Shown one piece after another: positions 1 through 8,520 of a stretch of 25,178 bases of DNA. Every line of letters begins with the position of its first letter. Position 1 is the first letter of the stretch. The stretch lies in assembly GCA_014859835.1 (NCBI GenBank), contig JACZKW010000007.1:1-25178 (forward strand), given 5' to 3'. The notes under the pieces are model-generated. The model saw only the letters and a list, made by a program, of their open reading frames with translations, ran no database searches and had not been told where the DNA came from. Position numbers and translations under genes: made by a program. This DNA comes from UBA9653 sp014859835 (GTDB lineage Archaea > Thermoplasmatota > Thermoplasmata > UBA10834).

Positions 1-577
1 TGTTCGTCGTGCCGGCGATGCCATAGAACAGAGATATCGCGAACAGCGTGAGTGCGGACGAGAAACCACCGATTATGAAATATTTCGTGGCGGCCTCGGC
101 CGAACGTTTCTCGTGCTTTCTGAATCCGGACAGGGCGAACGAGGATATTCCAGCGATCTCCAAGCCCACGAATATGACGAACAGATCGGCTGCGCTGGCC
201 ACCAGAGTCATGCCTGCGATTGCGAGGAGTATCAAGGCATAGTATTCTCCCTGGTTCTTATCAGTCCTCACGAAATCCATCGAGGTGAGCACGACAATGA
301 TGCCGACGGCCAGGAAGACGAGCATGAACAGCCCGGAGAACAGATTGATCTCCACGAGGGCGATGCTGCTGCCCGGAGGTGTCCAAGAGTCCGTGAAAAG
401 CCAAGTCACGACCGCACCCATGATGGAGATCAGCGGTATCAGTGACGCGAAAGCCACGATCCTCTTGTCCTTGAACAGGTAATCAAGCCCGGGCATCAGG
501 GTCGCAAACAGTATCAGCAAGAGCTGCGGAAGGAACGGCTCAAGGGTATTCAGTATCTCCAAATCATCCACCTCCAT
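1..577 (-). CDS. nuoN: Complex I membrane subunit N, antiporter-like (partial, 3' end outside window)
   Basis: This is the N-terminal 192 residues of a NuoN/FpoN-type proton-pumping subunit; the gene runs off the left edge. It is strongly hydrophobic with several membrane helices. The conserved antiporter-family glutamate is visible at about residue 140 in LFVIFVGLEIAG, followed by the typical FRKHEKRSAEAATKYFIIG stretch. I chose the ATG at 577, which overlaps the end of nuoM by 14 bases; an in-frame GTG at 571 is an alternative. It is the last visible gene of the nuo operon, after nuoM, as in Methanosarcina fpo and many archaeal nuo operons. The family role is ion translocation in the distal membrane arm. 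NuoN is preferred over NuoM/NuoL because of its place in the operon and its sequence. Confidence 0.93.
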   Translation of the reverse strand, partial: MEVDDLEILNTLEPFLPQLLLILFATLMPGLDYLFKDKRIVAFASLIPLISIMGAVVTWLFTDSWTPPGSSIALVEINLFSGLFMLVFLAVGIIVVLTSMDFVRTDKNQGEYYALILLAIAGMTLVASAADLFVIFVGLEIAGISSFALSGFRKHEKRSAEAATKYFIIGGFSSALTLFAISLFYGIAGTTN

Positions 578-2069
578 ACAGCCTTAGAAGGATCTCTACA
601 GCGGGCGTGATCTTCGAGAATATCAATGACGGGAAGACCCCGAAGATCGCGATCAGGACTATCAGTATGGCGACGGGTGCTCCTTCGTACCATGTGACAT
701 CTTTCAGGTGGGACGTGTCGATCTTGTCTGTCATTGGCCCGAACATGGACTTCTGCAACGCCCACAGATAGTAGGCGGCCGTGATTGCGACAGCTATTAT
801 CGGAACGAACACCCACATCGACCATTTCGCGAAAGTCGCGTATAACACCATGAACTCCGCTGCAAAGCTGACTAGACCAGGCAAACCAAGTGATGCGAGG
901 AATCCGATGGTAATCATCGCCGCCGCGATCGGCATCCTCTTGGCCAGTCCGCCTAGTTGCGGAATCACTCTCGTCCCACATTTGTGCTGCACAACGCCGC
1001 ACATCATGAACAACACCGCTGTTACGAGGCCGTGGGCGAACATCTGGAAGACTCCCGCGACGATGCCGACCTCACCTAGAGTAGCGAAGCCTAGCAAAAC
1101 GAAGCCCATATGGCTTATCGACGAATATGCGACCATCTTCTTCAAATCTGTCTGTGCCAGACACAATATTGCACCGTAGATGATGCTCACGACACCCATG
1201 ACGGCCATGAGCACGGAAAGGCCATCAGCGCCTTGAGGCAGGGAGGTCATCGCGACCCTGATAATCCCGTATCCTCCCATCTTGAGCAACAAGCCGGCCA
1301 GCAGCACACTCCCCGCAGTTGGCGCTTCGACATGTGCGTCAGGAAGCCATGTGTGGAACGGAACCATCGGGAGCTTCACACCGAACCCGAAGAACATCGC
1401 AGCGAAGATGGCCACCTGCACACCCTTGGCGAAGTCCACGCTTACGCCTGCGATCGCCTCCATGCTGAAGGTCTGCAGACCAGCCTCAAAATACATCGCC
1501 ATGATGGCGATGAGCAATGCCAGGCTCGCGACATGCGTGTAGATGAAGAACTTGATCGCAGCATAGTCCTTCCTCGGACCGCCCCAGATACCGATCATGA
1601 AGTACATCGGTATCAGAACGACCTCCCAGAACACGTAGAACATGAAGTAGTCCAAGGAAACGAAAACGCCAAGGACTCCGACCTCAAGAATGAGCATGAG
1701 ACCGAAGTACTCTTTCGGACGCTTCTCAGTATCCCAGGAGAATATGATGGATAGCGTGCAAAGAAGGGTCGTTAGAACGAACAGCGGAAGGCTGATGCCA
1801 TCCAGACCCACGATATAGTTGATCCCGAGCGTGCTGATCCATGCATGTTCCTCGTAGAACTGATAATCGGAATGATAGCCAGTCGCTGACGGCGAGGGAT
1901 CGGTGGCGAACTCATATGCGATCAACAACGACAGTACCAGCGCTCCGACCGAGAAGGCGAGGGCGATGTACTTCGCATACTTCTCATACTTGCCCAACGA
2001 GAACGTGATGAACGCTCCGATGAGAGGAATGAGTATTGTCAGAGAAAGCACAGGCACACCTTCGAGCAT
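564..2069 (-). CDS. nuoM: Complex I membrane subunit M, antiporter-like
   Basis: This is a 501-residue polytopic membrane protein, the usual length for NuoM/FpoM. It carries the hallmark FYVFWEVVLIPMYFMIGIW segment, with the conserved glutamate at about residue 149, and the later KFFIYTHVAS, FHTWLPDAHVEAPT and MVAYSSISHMGFV motifs of the Mrp-antiporter superfamily. It forms one of the ion channels in the membrane arm of complex I. The reading frame extends two codons further to a TTG at 2075, but the ATG at 2069 lies 6 bases after the nuoL stop and has a GGTG-type ribosome site upstream, so I use that. It lies between nuoL and nuoN and is probably co-transcribed with them. Nothing looks broken. 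Confidence 0.96.
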   Translation of the reverse strand: MLEGVPVLSLTILIPLIGAFITFSLGKYEKYAKYIALAFSVGALVLSLLIAYEFATDPSPSATGYHSDYQFYEEHAWISTLGINYIVGLDGISLPLFVLTTLLCTLSIIFSWDTEKRPKEYFGLMLILEVGVLGVFVSLDYFMFYVFWEVVLIPMYFMIGIWGGPRKDYAAIKFFIYTHVASLALLIAIMAMYFEAGLQTFSMEAIAGVSVDFAKGVQVAIFAAMFFGFGVKLPMVPFHTWLPDAHVEAPTAGSVLLAGLLLKMGGYGIIRVAMTSLPQGADGLSVLMAVMGVVSIIYGAILCLAQTDLKKMVAYSSISHMGFVLLGFATLGEVGIVAGVFQMFAHGLVTAVLFMMCGVVQHKCGTRVIPQLGGLAKRMPIAAAMITIGFLASLGLPGLVSFAAEFMVLYATFAKWSMWVFVPIIAVAITAAYYLWALQKSMFGPMTDKIDTSHLKDVTWYEGAPVAILIVLIAIFGVFPSLIFSKITPAVEILLRLYGGG

Positions 2070-2075
2070 CGTCAA

Positions 2076-4034
2076 TCACCCACCCCATGGCAATATGTAT
2101 AAAACGAGTATCAACAGCAGGCAGATACCAACCAATATGAGACTCGCGTAGCGCTGCACGTTGCCGTTCTGCAGCCGTCTGATGAAGTCCCCGGTATTGC
2201 CACCCAGGAACGCGAATCCGTTCACCAGACCATCTATAGCATATCTGTCGAACTTGTCTGCGATCAACGACAGGCCATAGACCACCTTCACAGCGAAGTC
2301 GTCGTAGAACTTGCTGATGTACCATCTGTTCTCGAGGGCGCGCTGAAGTTTGCCATTGAACCCGCGGGAGAACAGGCTCCTGTCGAATCCCGGAGTGAGG
2401 TAGATCTTCCTCGCAAGCATTATTCCAACGACAGCGAGTGTAAGTGATACATATGTCAGCGGATCGGTGAATATCTCGGCCGCGATGTCGACCAGTGACT
2501 CGTGCTCCGCACCGTGCAGCAGTCCTTCGATCGACGATTCCATGAACCCCTTGAATCCGTCACCGATGAACAGAACGAATCCGGACGTCATGGCCAAGCC
2601 CGCGAGTATCATCAACGGAATAGTCATTATCCTGGGCGATTCGTGCGCGTGGTATTCGGACCGAGGCTCCCCTGCGAAAGTCATGAACCACATCCGGAAC
2701 ATGTAGAAGGCGGTCATGAACGCGGTGACTATGCCCATCAGCCAGAGCAGGAAGAAGACGGAATCGAACTCCCCTGCATGCCAAACGGCGGCCAGCACCT
2801 CGTCCTTGCTCCAGAAACCAGAGAACGGCGGTATGCCCGATATGGCTAACGCTCCGATCAGCATCGTGAGCGATGTGATCTTCATCTTCTTGCCTAAACC
2901 ACCCATGAGACGCATGTCGTTCGTACCTATCGCATGTATCACGCTTCCGGCGCAAAGGAACAGGAGGGCTTTGAAGAACGCATGGTTCATCAGGTGGAAT
3001 GTCGCAGCTGCATATCCTCCTGGGGAATTCGCATATATTACCAAATAACCGCCGGCTCCCAGCCCAAGGATCATGTACCCGAGCTGGCTGATGGTGCTGT
3101 ATGCCAGAACGCGTTTGATATCGTTCGCCGCCAAAGCGACTGTCGCGGCCAGTATCGCGGTCACGCCGCCGATCACTGCTACGAACAGCAGGCTCTCAGG
3201 GGCATGTATGAGCAACGGATACGATCTCGCTACGAGATACACCCCTGCCTTGACCATCGTGGCCGCATGAATGAGCGCCGATACCGTTGTCGGGCCCTCC
3301 ATCGCATCCGGCAACCATTCGTGCAGAGGGAATTGTGCGCTCTTTCCTATGGCTCCACCGAATATCAGCGCGGTGGCGAGTATCATCATGTCGGTGGGCA
3401 CTGCTGCGGCCCCCGCGTTCGAAAAGAGGGTCTCGAAGTCGAGGCTCCCCACATACTTGAACAGGATTATGATGCCCGCCATGAACATTATGTCGCCAAC
3501 GCGGGTGACAATAAAAGCACGCTTGGCAGCACTGGCCGCGGACGGCTTCTCGTACCAGAAACCTATGAGCAGGTACGAGCAAAGGCCGACGAGCTCCCAG
3601 AATATGAACATCTGGAGATAGTTATCAGATATCACCAGGCCGAACATCACCGAGATGAAGAGGGTTATCTCGGCGTAGTAACGCCTCCTGCCCTCCCCTT
3701 CCTCGCGCATGTAACCGCCGGAGTAAATCACGACAAGGGTGCCGACTATGGAAACGACCACCAGCATGAGCGCGGTCAACTGGTCTATCCACACGCCGAA
3801 CTCAAGAGAGAAGTCTCCCACTTCCAGCCACTTGAACTTGGGCGTATCCGTCGTGAGGGTCTCACCGTTCAGGACGCTCCACACGACCAGCAGGGAGAGC
3901 ACCAACGAGCACAGGGTACCTGCGATGGCGTAGACCGCACCCGACTCCCACCAGAGCGTGCGTTTCGGCAGCAGCGCTATGAGTATGAACGCCACGAACG
4001 GGAAGACTGGGATCAGCCACGCATACTCAAGCAC
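2076..4034 (-). CDS. nuoL: Complex I membrane subunit L, antiporter-like with lateral helix
   Basis: This is a 652-residue polytopic protein with NuoL/FpoL features. It has a conserved FWELVGLCSYLLIGFWYEK segment with the glutamate at about residue 147, then AFIVTRVGD and PLHEWLPDAMEGPTTVSALIHAATMV split over two helices. A long C-terminal extension with a final hydrophobic helix corresponds to the lateral helix that spans the other antiporter subunits in known complex I structures. It begins at a GTG at 4034 with a GAGGTGG ribosome site just upstream; the nuoK stop lies 1 base before. It is the most distal pump module. Length and order match archaeal fpo/nuo operons. Confidence 0.96.
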   Translation of the reverse strand: MLEYAWLIPVFPFVAFILIALLPKRTLWWESGAVYAIAGTLCSLVLSLLVVWSVLNGETLTTDTPKFKWLEVGDFSLEFGVWIDQLTALMLVVVSIVGTLVVIYSGGYMREEGEGRRRYYAEITLFISVMFGLVISDNYLQMFIFWELVGLCSYLLIGFWYEKPSAASAAKRAFIVTRVGDIMFMAGIIILFKYVGSLDFETLFSNAGAAAVPTDMMILATALIFGGAIGKSAQFPLHEWLPDAMEGPTTVSALIHAATMVKAGVYLVARSYPLLIHAPESLLFVAVIGGVTAILAATVALAANDIKRVLAYSTISQLGYMILGLGAGGYLVIYANSPGGYAAATFHLMNHAFFKALLFLCAGSVIHAIGTNDMRLMGGLGKKMKITSLTMLIGALAISGIPPFSGFWSKDEVLAAVWHAGEFDSVFFLLWLMGIVTAFMTAFYMFRMWFMTFAGEPRSEYHAHESPRIMTIPLMILAGLAMTSGFVLFIGDGFKGFMESSIEGLLHGAEHESLVDIAAEIFTDPLTYVSLTLAVVGIMLARKIYLTPGFDRSLFSRGFNGKLQRALENRWYISKFYDDFAVKVVYGLSLIADKFDRYAIDGLVNGFAFLGGNTGDFIRRLQNGNVQRYASLILVGICLLLILVLYILPWGG

Positions 4035-4035
4035 T

Positions 4036-4356
4036 CTACCACCTCAGGATGTTTATCTTGTCGACATCGATCGTCTGGTACCTTCTGTAGACCGACAGTA
4101 TGATAGCTAGGCCCACCGCGACCTCGGCTGCCGCGATAGCTATAGAGAACAGTGCGAACACCTGACCGGTCGCGTCGGGGACCGTGTGCATGACGCTATG
4201 ATAACTGCTGAACATTACGAGGTTAATGTTTGCCGCGTTGAGCATTATCTCTATGCACATGAGTACGACGATCGCGTTCTTCCGAGACACGACACCATAC
4301 GCACCAATGACGAACAGGAGCGAGCTGAATATGAGCCAGTACTCGATTGGGATCAT
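4036..4356 (-). CDS. nuoK: Complex I membrane subunit K
   Basis: This small protein of 106 residues has three hydrophobic helices, as NuoK/FpoK do (MrpC-like). The two conserved buried glutamates of the family are visible at about residue 36 (VLMCIEIMLNAANI) and residue 78 (IAIAAAEVAVGLAI). The reading frame is open further upstream to 4473, but that part overlaps nuoJ2 and is not hydrophobic. The ATG at 4356 has an excellent AAGGAGGAG ribosome site and makes a 4-base ATGA overlap with the end of nuoJ2, which decides the start. It links the H/J region to the pump subunits. Confidence 0.96.
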   Translation of the reverse strand: MIPIEYWLIFSSLLFVIGAYGVVSRKNAIVVLMCIEIMLNAANINLVMFSSYHSVMHTVPDATGQVFALFSIAIAAAEVAVGLAIILSVYRRYQTIDVDKINILRW

Positions 4357-4598
4357 TCCTTCTCCTCCTTTGCAAGAAAGATTCCGCCCAGCAACGCGAC
4401 GAATAGGAGCACGCCGATCATCAGGACGATGAGAGCGTACCCGCTCGAGTTGTCCGTCCCGAACATCAACCACGCGACGTCCTCGTTCGTCACAGCATCC
4501 ATATCGCCTTCAGGCCACGACACGCCTGTCACGACCAGCACGAAGAGCAACGTGAGCAAGAGCAGAGACGAGCCTTTGATGATCGTGTTGAGCTTCAT
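4353..4598 (-). CDS. nuoJ2: Complex I subunit J, C-terminal half (split NuoJ)
   Basis: This 81-residue protein has two hydrophobic segments (about 9-26 and 52-76) joined by an acidic loop, corresponding to the last part of a full-length NuoJ. The end GYALIVLMIGVLLFVALLG matches NuoJ C-termini. It follows nuoJ1 directly: the ATG shares one base with the nuoJ1 TGA stop (TGATG). Its own stop overlaps nuoK by 4 bases. Split nuoJ/fpoJ genes are known in some archaea, including Methanosarcina, so I read this as a genuine split and not a frameshift. The two products should assemble next to NuoK and NuoH. Confidence 0.86.
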   Translation of the reverse strand: MKLNTIIKGSSLLLLTLLFVLVVTGVSWPEGDMDAVTNEDVAWLMFGTDNSSGYALIVLMIGVLLFVALLGGIFLAKEEKE

Positions 4599-4858
4599 CA
4601 GTCACCACTCTCCATTATCTCGCGCTTGGTCAGCATTATTCCGAACAGGATGACGACTACGATTGCGCCTACATACACGAGTATCTGAACGATTGCGACG
4701 AATTCGGCATTCAGCATGATGTACATGCAAGCCACGGCAATGAAGCAGGTGGCCAGTGCCACTACTCCATGGATTATCTCCCTGGCTCTGACCACAAGAA
4801 GAGCAGAGACCAATGCTGACGCGGCAAGGAACAGGAATATGAACAGCTCCCAGGTCAC
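4598..4858 (-). CDS. nuoJ1: Complex I subunit J, N-terminal half (split NuoJ)
   Basis: This 86-residue protein has three hydrophobic helices and the conserved NuoJ signature around VYVGAIVVVILFGIMLTKRE. In full-length NuoJ this is the helix with the pi-bulge region important for coupling. It starts at a GTG at 4858 that overlaps the nuoI stop by 4 bases (GTGA), the pattern expected for translational coupling. It ends in a TGATG junction with nuoJ2. At 86 residues it covers only the first half of the usual 160-200 residue NuoJ. Confidence 0.89.
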   Translation of the reverse strand: MTWELFIFLFLAASALVSALLVVRAREIIHGVVALATCFIAVACMYIMLNAEFVAIVQILVYVGAIVVVILFGIMLTKREIMESGD

Positions 4859-5766
4859 TTCTTCACCCCCGGCATCTCGATCGCTCCGAACTTACATGCT
4901 TTGAAACATCGACCACAGCCGACGCATTTCTCGAACACGAAGACCGCCCGTTTCTTAGGCTTCCCTTTCTTGCCATCCTTGAGAGTCTTCTCGCTCCCTG
5001 GCATCTCCATCATGTAAATGGCATCTGTAGGGCACGCACGCCCACATGCGGAACAACCCGTGCACTTGGACAGCAGCAATCTCGGTTCCGGCATCTCGAA
5101 ATATGATTCGTATACCTCGGTCGACACGAGTGCATTCTCAGGACACGCGGTGATGCACTTCTCACATGATGTGCACGTGACGAGATTGATCTCGGGCTTC
5201 TTCTTGTCGACCTTCTCGATTGGCATCATGGCTATGCACATCTCAGGACATTCTTCCGCGCACTTCTCGCAGCTAGTGCACTTAGACATGTCAAGATACG
5301 GCAACTTGCGCGACTGGCGCTCCTCCTTGAATGTAGAAGCGAATGCATCGTCACGAATGTCCTTCGGACTGAGGACGAAGCTCTCCCTCTCGCGGTCGGC
5401 CAACTCGAATTCGATCGTCAAGTGCAGCGCGACTGTGGGGCATACTTCAGCACAGAAACCACAGAAGAGACATCTACCTAGATCGACACCCGGCCTTTCG
5501 ATCTTTCCGAGTTCTGGATCTTCAATCTTCTCTAGCCACATGCATTCGTTTGGACAGATATTGAGGCAGTTTCCGCAACCGATGCACCTCTTGAAATCAA
5601 GAGTGTGTTTTCCTCTGTATACCTGAGGCAACACCAATTTCTCATGAGGATAGAGAACGGTATTGGGCCTGCCGAGTATGAGCGAGCGCACAAACTGACG
5701 GCCAGTGCGCATCATCGGCCTCACGACATATCCGAAGAAGCTCACCTTGCCTCGTTCTCTAACCAC
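4855..5766 (-). CDS. nuoI: Complex I subunit I with extra polyferredoxin extension (six [4Fe-4S] motifs)
   Basis: NuoI is the 8Fe ferredoxin-like subunit that carries electrons between the input side and cluster N2. Residues 1-130 look ordinary: C61/C64/C67/C71 and C99/C102/C105/C109 match the two canonical CxxCxxCxxxCP motifs. The protein then continues to 303 residues, against roughly 130-180 normally. It adds four more CxxCxxCxxxC motifs at C163-C173, C198-C208, C235-C245 and C281-C291, the last followed by K rather than P. A lysine-rich linker (about 260-273) precedes the last motif. The start is a GTG at 5766 with a GGGGTGG ribosome site and an 8-base overlap with nuoH. The frame is open throughout with no repeat of nearby DNA, so a frameshift or assembly join is unlikely. 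The extension probably extends the electron-input wire; that is inference. Confidence 0.93.
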   Translation of the reverse strand: MVRERGKVSFFGYVVRPMMRTGRQFVRSLILGRPNTVLYPHEKLVLPQVYRGKHTLDFKRCIGCGNCLNICPNECMWLEKIEDPELGKIERPGVDLGRCLFCGFCAEVCPTVALHLTIEFELADRERESFVLSPKDIRDDAFASTFKEERQSRKLPYLDMSKCTSCEKCAEECPEMCIAMMPIEKVDKKKPEINLVTCTSCEKCITACPENALVSTEVYESYFEMPEPRLLLSKCTGCSACGRACPTDAIYMMEMPGSEKTLKDGKKGKPKKRAVFVFEKCVGCGRCFKACKFGAIEMPGVKK

Positions 5767-6892
5767 TGAACCACCCCATCGTCTTGAATGTCGCTGCTAT
5801 GAGCAGGTTGAAGACGGCCAATGGCAGGAGTCGCTTCCAGCCGAGCTCCAATATCTGGTCGACACGGACCCTTGGAAGGGACCATCTCATCCATTCGATG
5901 ACTACGAACACGGTGTAAGCCTTGATCAGGAACCATATCTCGTCCGGTATCAGGGATGGACCCTGCCATCCTCCCAGAAACAGTGCAGTAGCTAGCGCGC
6001 CACCAGCGTATCCACGAAGATATGATGTCATCATGAATAATCCGAAACGCATCCCGCTGTATTCTGTGGTCCATCCCTCGACGAGTTCTGCCTCGGCCTC
6101 TGGCAGATCGAACGGGGTCACCTCCACCTCAGCCGCTATGCACACGAGGAATACGACCAAGCCGATGAACAGGGGTATCGCGAACCATATGTCATGCTGG
6201 GCATCGACTATCCCCACGAAACTGAAACTTCCTGCGAGCAGGACCACGCTGGCGACCGTCAGCAATAGTGGGATCTCATAGCTCATCATCTGAGCGGCGG
6301 ACCTCATCCCACCTATCAGCGTGAACTTGTTGTTGGAAGACCAGCCTGCGAGCAGAATGGAGAACGGCGCTATTGCGAACGCAGCGAACGCGAAGAGCAC
6401 TCCAGCAGTCACGAACTCTCCGGATTCGTTGGTCGCTATGCCGAAGTTGGGGCTCAATGGTATCGTCGCGAGGATGAGGAAGGAAGAGCCCACGAATATG
6501 ACTGGAGCGAGAAGGAACCCGAGCTTGTCAGCCTTGGCGGGGACGATTATCTCCTTGACGAAAAGCTTCATGCCGTCCGCGAGGTTCTGTAGCCAGCCAC
6601 CGATTCTGTAGCCCACATAGTATGGACCGTAGAAGTCGAATATCCGGCCGCTGAGCTTCCTATCTAGCCATATGAAGTTGAGGACGTTGATGAGTGCGAC
6701 AATGATGACTATGAGCGATTCCAGTACTATAGTCATCACCACGATGTGACCGTGGGACCCTGCGAAGTCACCGATGCCAGTGAAGAAATCACCGAAGTAC
6801 CACGGAAGCACATCCCCGAGCCAGTACCACAGGTTGTTGACCAGTTCCACGAGCCATACGATGATGCCATTGCAGAATTGGAAGAGGTTCAT
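5759..6892 (-). CDS. nuoH: Complex I membrane subunit H
   Basis: This is a 377-residue membrane protein of the NuoH/FpoH family, which joins the membrane arm to the NuoB/D/I arm and lines the quinone (or methanophenazine) cavity. Family signatures include FIWLDRKLSGR near the N-terminal part, GGMRSAAQMMSYEIPL, and FDLPEAEAELVEGW followed by TEYSGMRFGLF. The N-terminus is some 30-40 residues longer than in typical bacterial NuoH. A GTG at 6907 would add five residues, but the ATG at 6892 has an AGGTGAG ribosome site four bases upstream and lies just after the nuoD stop, so it is preferred. The end overlaps nuoI by 8 bases. Confidence 0.95.
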   Translation of the reverse strand: MNLFQFCNGIIVWLVELVNNLWYWLGDVLPWYFGDFFTGIGDFAGSHGHIVVMTIVLESLIVIIVALINVLNFIWLDRKLSGRIFDFYGPYYVGYRIGGWLQNLADGMKLFVKEIIVPAKADKLGFLLAPVIFVGSSFLILATIPLSPNFGIATNESGEFVTAGVLFAFAAFAIAPFSILLAGWSSNNKFTLIGGMRSAAQMMSYEIPLLLTVASVVLLAGSFSFVGIVDAQHDIWFAIPLFIGLVVFLVCIAAEVEVTPFDLPEAEAELVEGWTTEYSGMRFGLFMMTSYLRGYAGGALATALFLGGWQGPSLIPDEIWFLIKAYTVFVVIEWMRWSLPRVRVDQILELGWKRLLPLAVFNLLIAATFKTMGWFSG

Positions 6893-6896
6893 GGTC

Positions 6897-7979
6897 TCAC
6901 CTGTCACACTCCCCGATGCACATGTCCAATCCGCCCATTATGGCCACGACATCGGCCATCTTGTAGCCTACCAGCATACAAGGGGCTGCGGATACGGTTA
7001 TGAAGATGGGGCTACGGATCTTGAGGCGATACGGCTTGTCCGAGCCGTCTCCGACGACATACATCATCCCTTCGCCTCGCGGATCCTCGACCCTGCCCAA
7101 GCCAGTACCGACGGGTGCGTTCCTCGGGGCGACTGTGCGCCATTTGCCTTTTGGCATGCGCTGTATCGCCTGTCTGATGATCTTACAGCTCTCCCACATC
7201 TCATCGATCCTTACGCGATACCGTGCGAAGCAGTCACCTTCAGGCCGCGAGCAGACCTCGAAATCGAAATCCGAGTAAACGGAATAGGGTCGGTCCTTGC
7301 GCATATCGTACTTCACGCCGCTCGCCCTCAACGGTGGGCCAGTGACGCCTAGGTCGAGAGCATCTTCCTTCGAGAGGAGGCCAACATCGACGTTCCTCAT
7401 CATGAATATCTTCGAACCCTCGTACAGATCCTCGTATTCCTTCAGACGAGTTTCGATGTAATCGCATGCACGCAGCGCCTCCCTGTCCCAGTTCGGTGGG
7501 AGGTCGTGCGCGACACCTCCTATACGAGGATAGTTGTATGTCAACCGCGAGCCCGAAAGGCTCTGGAGAAGGTCTACGAGGACCTCCCTGTCCCTCATCG
7601 AGTAGATGAATCCAGCCATCATCCCAAGATCCACGGCATATGCCGCGAGCCACATGAGGTGGGAGGCGAGCCTCTGCATCTCAAGGGTTACCACCCGGAT
7701 GTACTCGGCCCTCTCAGGGACCTCGACCCCCATCAGGTCCTCCACCGTCATACAGTACAGGTGACTCCAGGTGAGCGAGGAACCGTAGCAGAGCCTGTCC
7801 GCGAGCGGAATTATCTGCGGATATGTCCTGTTCTCGCAGATCTTCTCGATGCCGCGGTGGAGATAGCCGACCTCGGGTTCCGCGTCTACGATGGTCTCTC
7901 CATCCACCTTGACGCGGAGGTTCCACAGACCATGCGTCATAGGGTGCTGCGGTCCCATGTTGATCCACATTTCGGCCAT
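6897..7979 (-). CDS. nuoD: Complex I subunit D (49-kDa type, hydrogenase-like fold)
   Basis: This 360-residue protein begins MAEMWINMGPQHPMTHG, the classic NuoD/FpoD opening, with the HPMTHG loop that approaches the quinone. It also contains EVGYLHRGIEKICENRTY and YPRIGGVAHDLP. The end is MGGLDMCIGECDR, equivalent to the conserved DR terminus. The nickel-ligand pairs of [NiFe]-hydrogenases are not present in the form CxxC, so this should be a complex I subunit and not a hydrogenase large subunit. It is separate from nuoC, as in archaeal fpo operons. The gene lies 6 bases downstream of nuoC and overlaps no neighbour. Confidence 0.96.
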   Translation of the reverse strand: MAEMWINMGPQHPMTHGLWNLRVKVDGETIVDAEPEVGYLHRGIEKICENRTYPQIIPLADRLCYGSSLTWSHLYCMTVEDLMGVEVPERAEYIRVVTLEMQRLASHLMWLAAYAVDLGMMAGFIYSMRDREVLVDLLQSLSGSRLTYNYPRIGGVAHDLPPNWDREALRACDYIETRLKEYEDLYEGSKIFMMRNVDVGLLSKEDALDLGVTGPPLRASGVKYDMRKDRPYSVYSDFDFEVCSRPEGDCFARYRVRIDEMWESCKIIRQAIQRMPKGKWRTVAPRNAPVGTGLGRVEDPRGEGMMYVVGDGSDKPYRLKIRSPIFITVSAAPCMLVGYKMADVVAIMGGLDMCIGECDR

Positions 7980-7985
7980 CCATGA

Positions 7986-8495
7986 TCACATCCTGAAATC
8001 CTTGCGCAGTGGGTGGTACATTGTATCCTTCGGCAACAGTATCCTTTCCAGCTTCGGATGGTCATTGAACACTATGCCCATCAGATCGTACGATTCCCTC
8101 TCGTTCCAATTGGCCCCGCCCCATATCGATGATATGGAATCGACCGTCGGGTCGTCCTTGGGTAGCTTCACGATAAGCTCCAGCATGATATTCGATTGAT
8201 AGGAATTGATGTGATAGACTATCTCGAACCTGTCCGGGTAGTCAACCGCGGATATCATGGACAGGTGTTCGAATCCAAGGTCATTTCTCAGGAGTTTGCA
8301 TGCATCATAGAGGCTGTCGCGAGCGATTCTAGCGCGTATGAGTCCAGCCCTGACCCTCTCAGATCCCTTGACCGACTTGCCGAACTCGTCATTGATCGTC
8401 CGGAGCACATGCTCCTCAGGGTCCTCGCCTATCGTCAACGGGGCTCTCTCGATGTTCCCCGTAGGATCCTGGTTGCCTCTTCCCCCTTCCCTCAT
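7986..8495 (-). CDS. nuoC: Complex I subunit C (30-kDa type)
   Basis: This soluble subunit of the connecting module has the NuoC signature toward its end: NWNERESYDLMGIVFNDHP followed by RILLPKD and HPLRKDF. It scaffolds NuoD and NuoB and has no cofactor. The frame opens at an ATG at 8519 (177 residues), one base after the nuoB stop, but no ribosome site precedes that codon. The ATG at 8495 has AGGAG seven bases upstream and gives 169 residues, so I prefer it; the eight residues in dispute are not conserved in the family. It lies between nuoB and nuoD in the operon. Confidence 0.93.
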   Translation of the reverse strand: MREGGRGNQDPTGNIERAPLTIGEDPEEHVLRTINDEFGKSVKGSERVRAGLIRARIARDSLYDACKLLRNDLGFEHLSMISAVDYPDRFEIVYHINSYQSNIMLELIVKLPKDDPTVDSISSIWGGANWNERESYDLMGIVFNDHPKLERILLPKDTMYHPLRKDFRM

Positions 8496-8520
8496 ACATG
8501 ATCTCCTGTTGTCTTCCATA

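Noticed and set aside
2934..4103. A 389-codon open frame on the plus strand opposite nuoL
   Set aside because: It is a shadow of the GC-rich nuoL codons; its translation is rich in H, R, E and Q with no hydrophobic core or family motif, while nuoL on the other strand is unmistakable.
4357..4473. Extending nuoK upstream to 4473
   Set aside because: It overlaps nuoJ2, is not hydrophobic, and the strong ribosome site points to the ATG at 4356.
4855..5370. The NuoI extension as a frameshift join of two genes
   Set aside because: The frame is continuous and without internal stop; no ribosome site and start codon pair is evident at the junction.
6897..7979. NuoD as a [NiFe]-hydrogenase large subunit, given cysteines near both ends (RLCYGSS and DMCIGECDR)
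   Set aside because: The nickel ligands need two CxxC pairs (RxCGxC and DPCxxC). Neither pair is present, and the HPMTHG start and operon are those of complex I.
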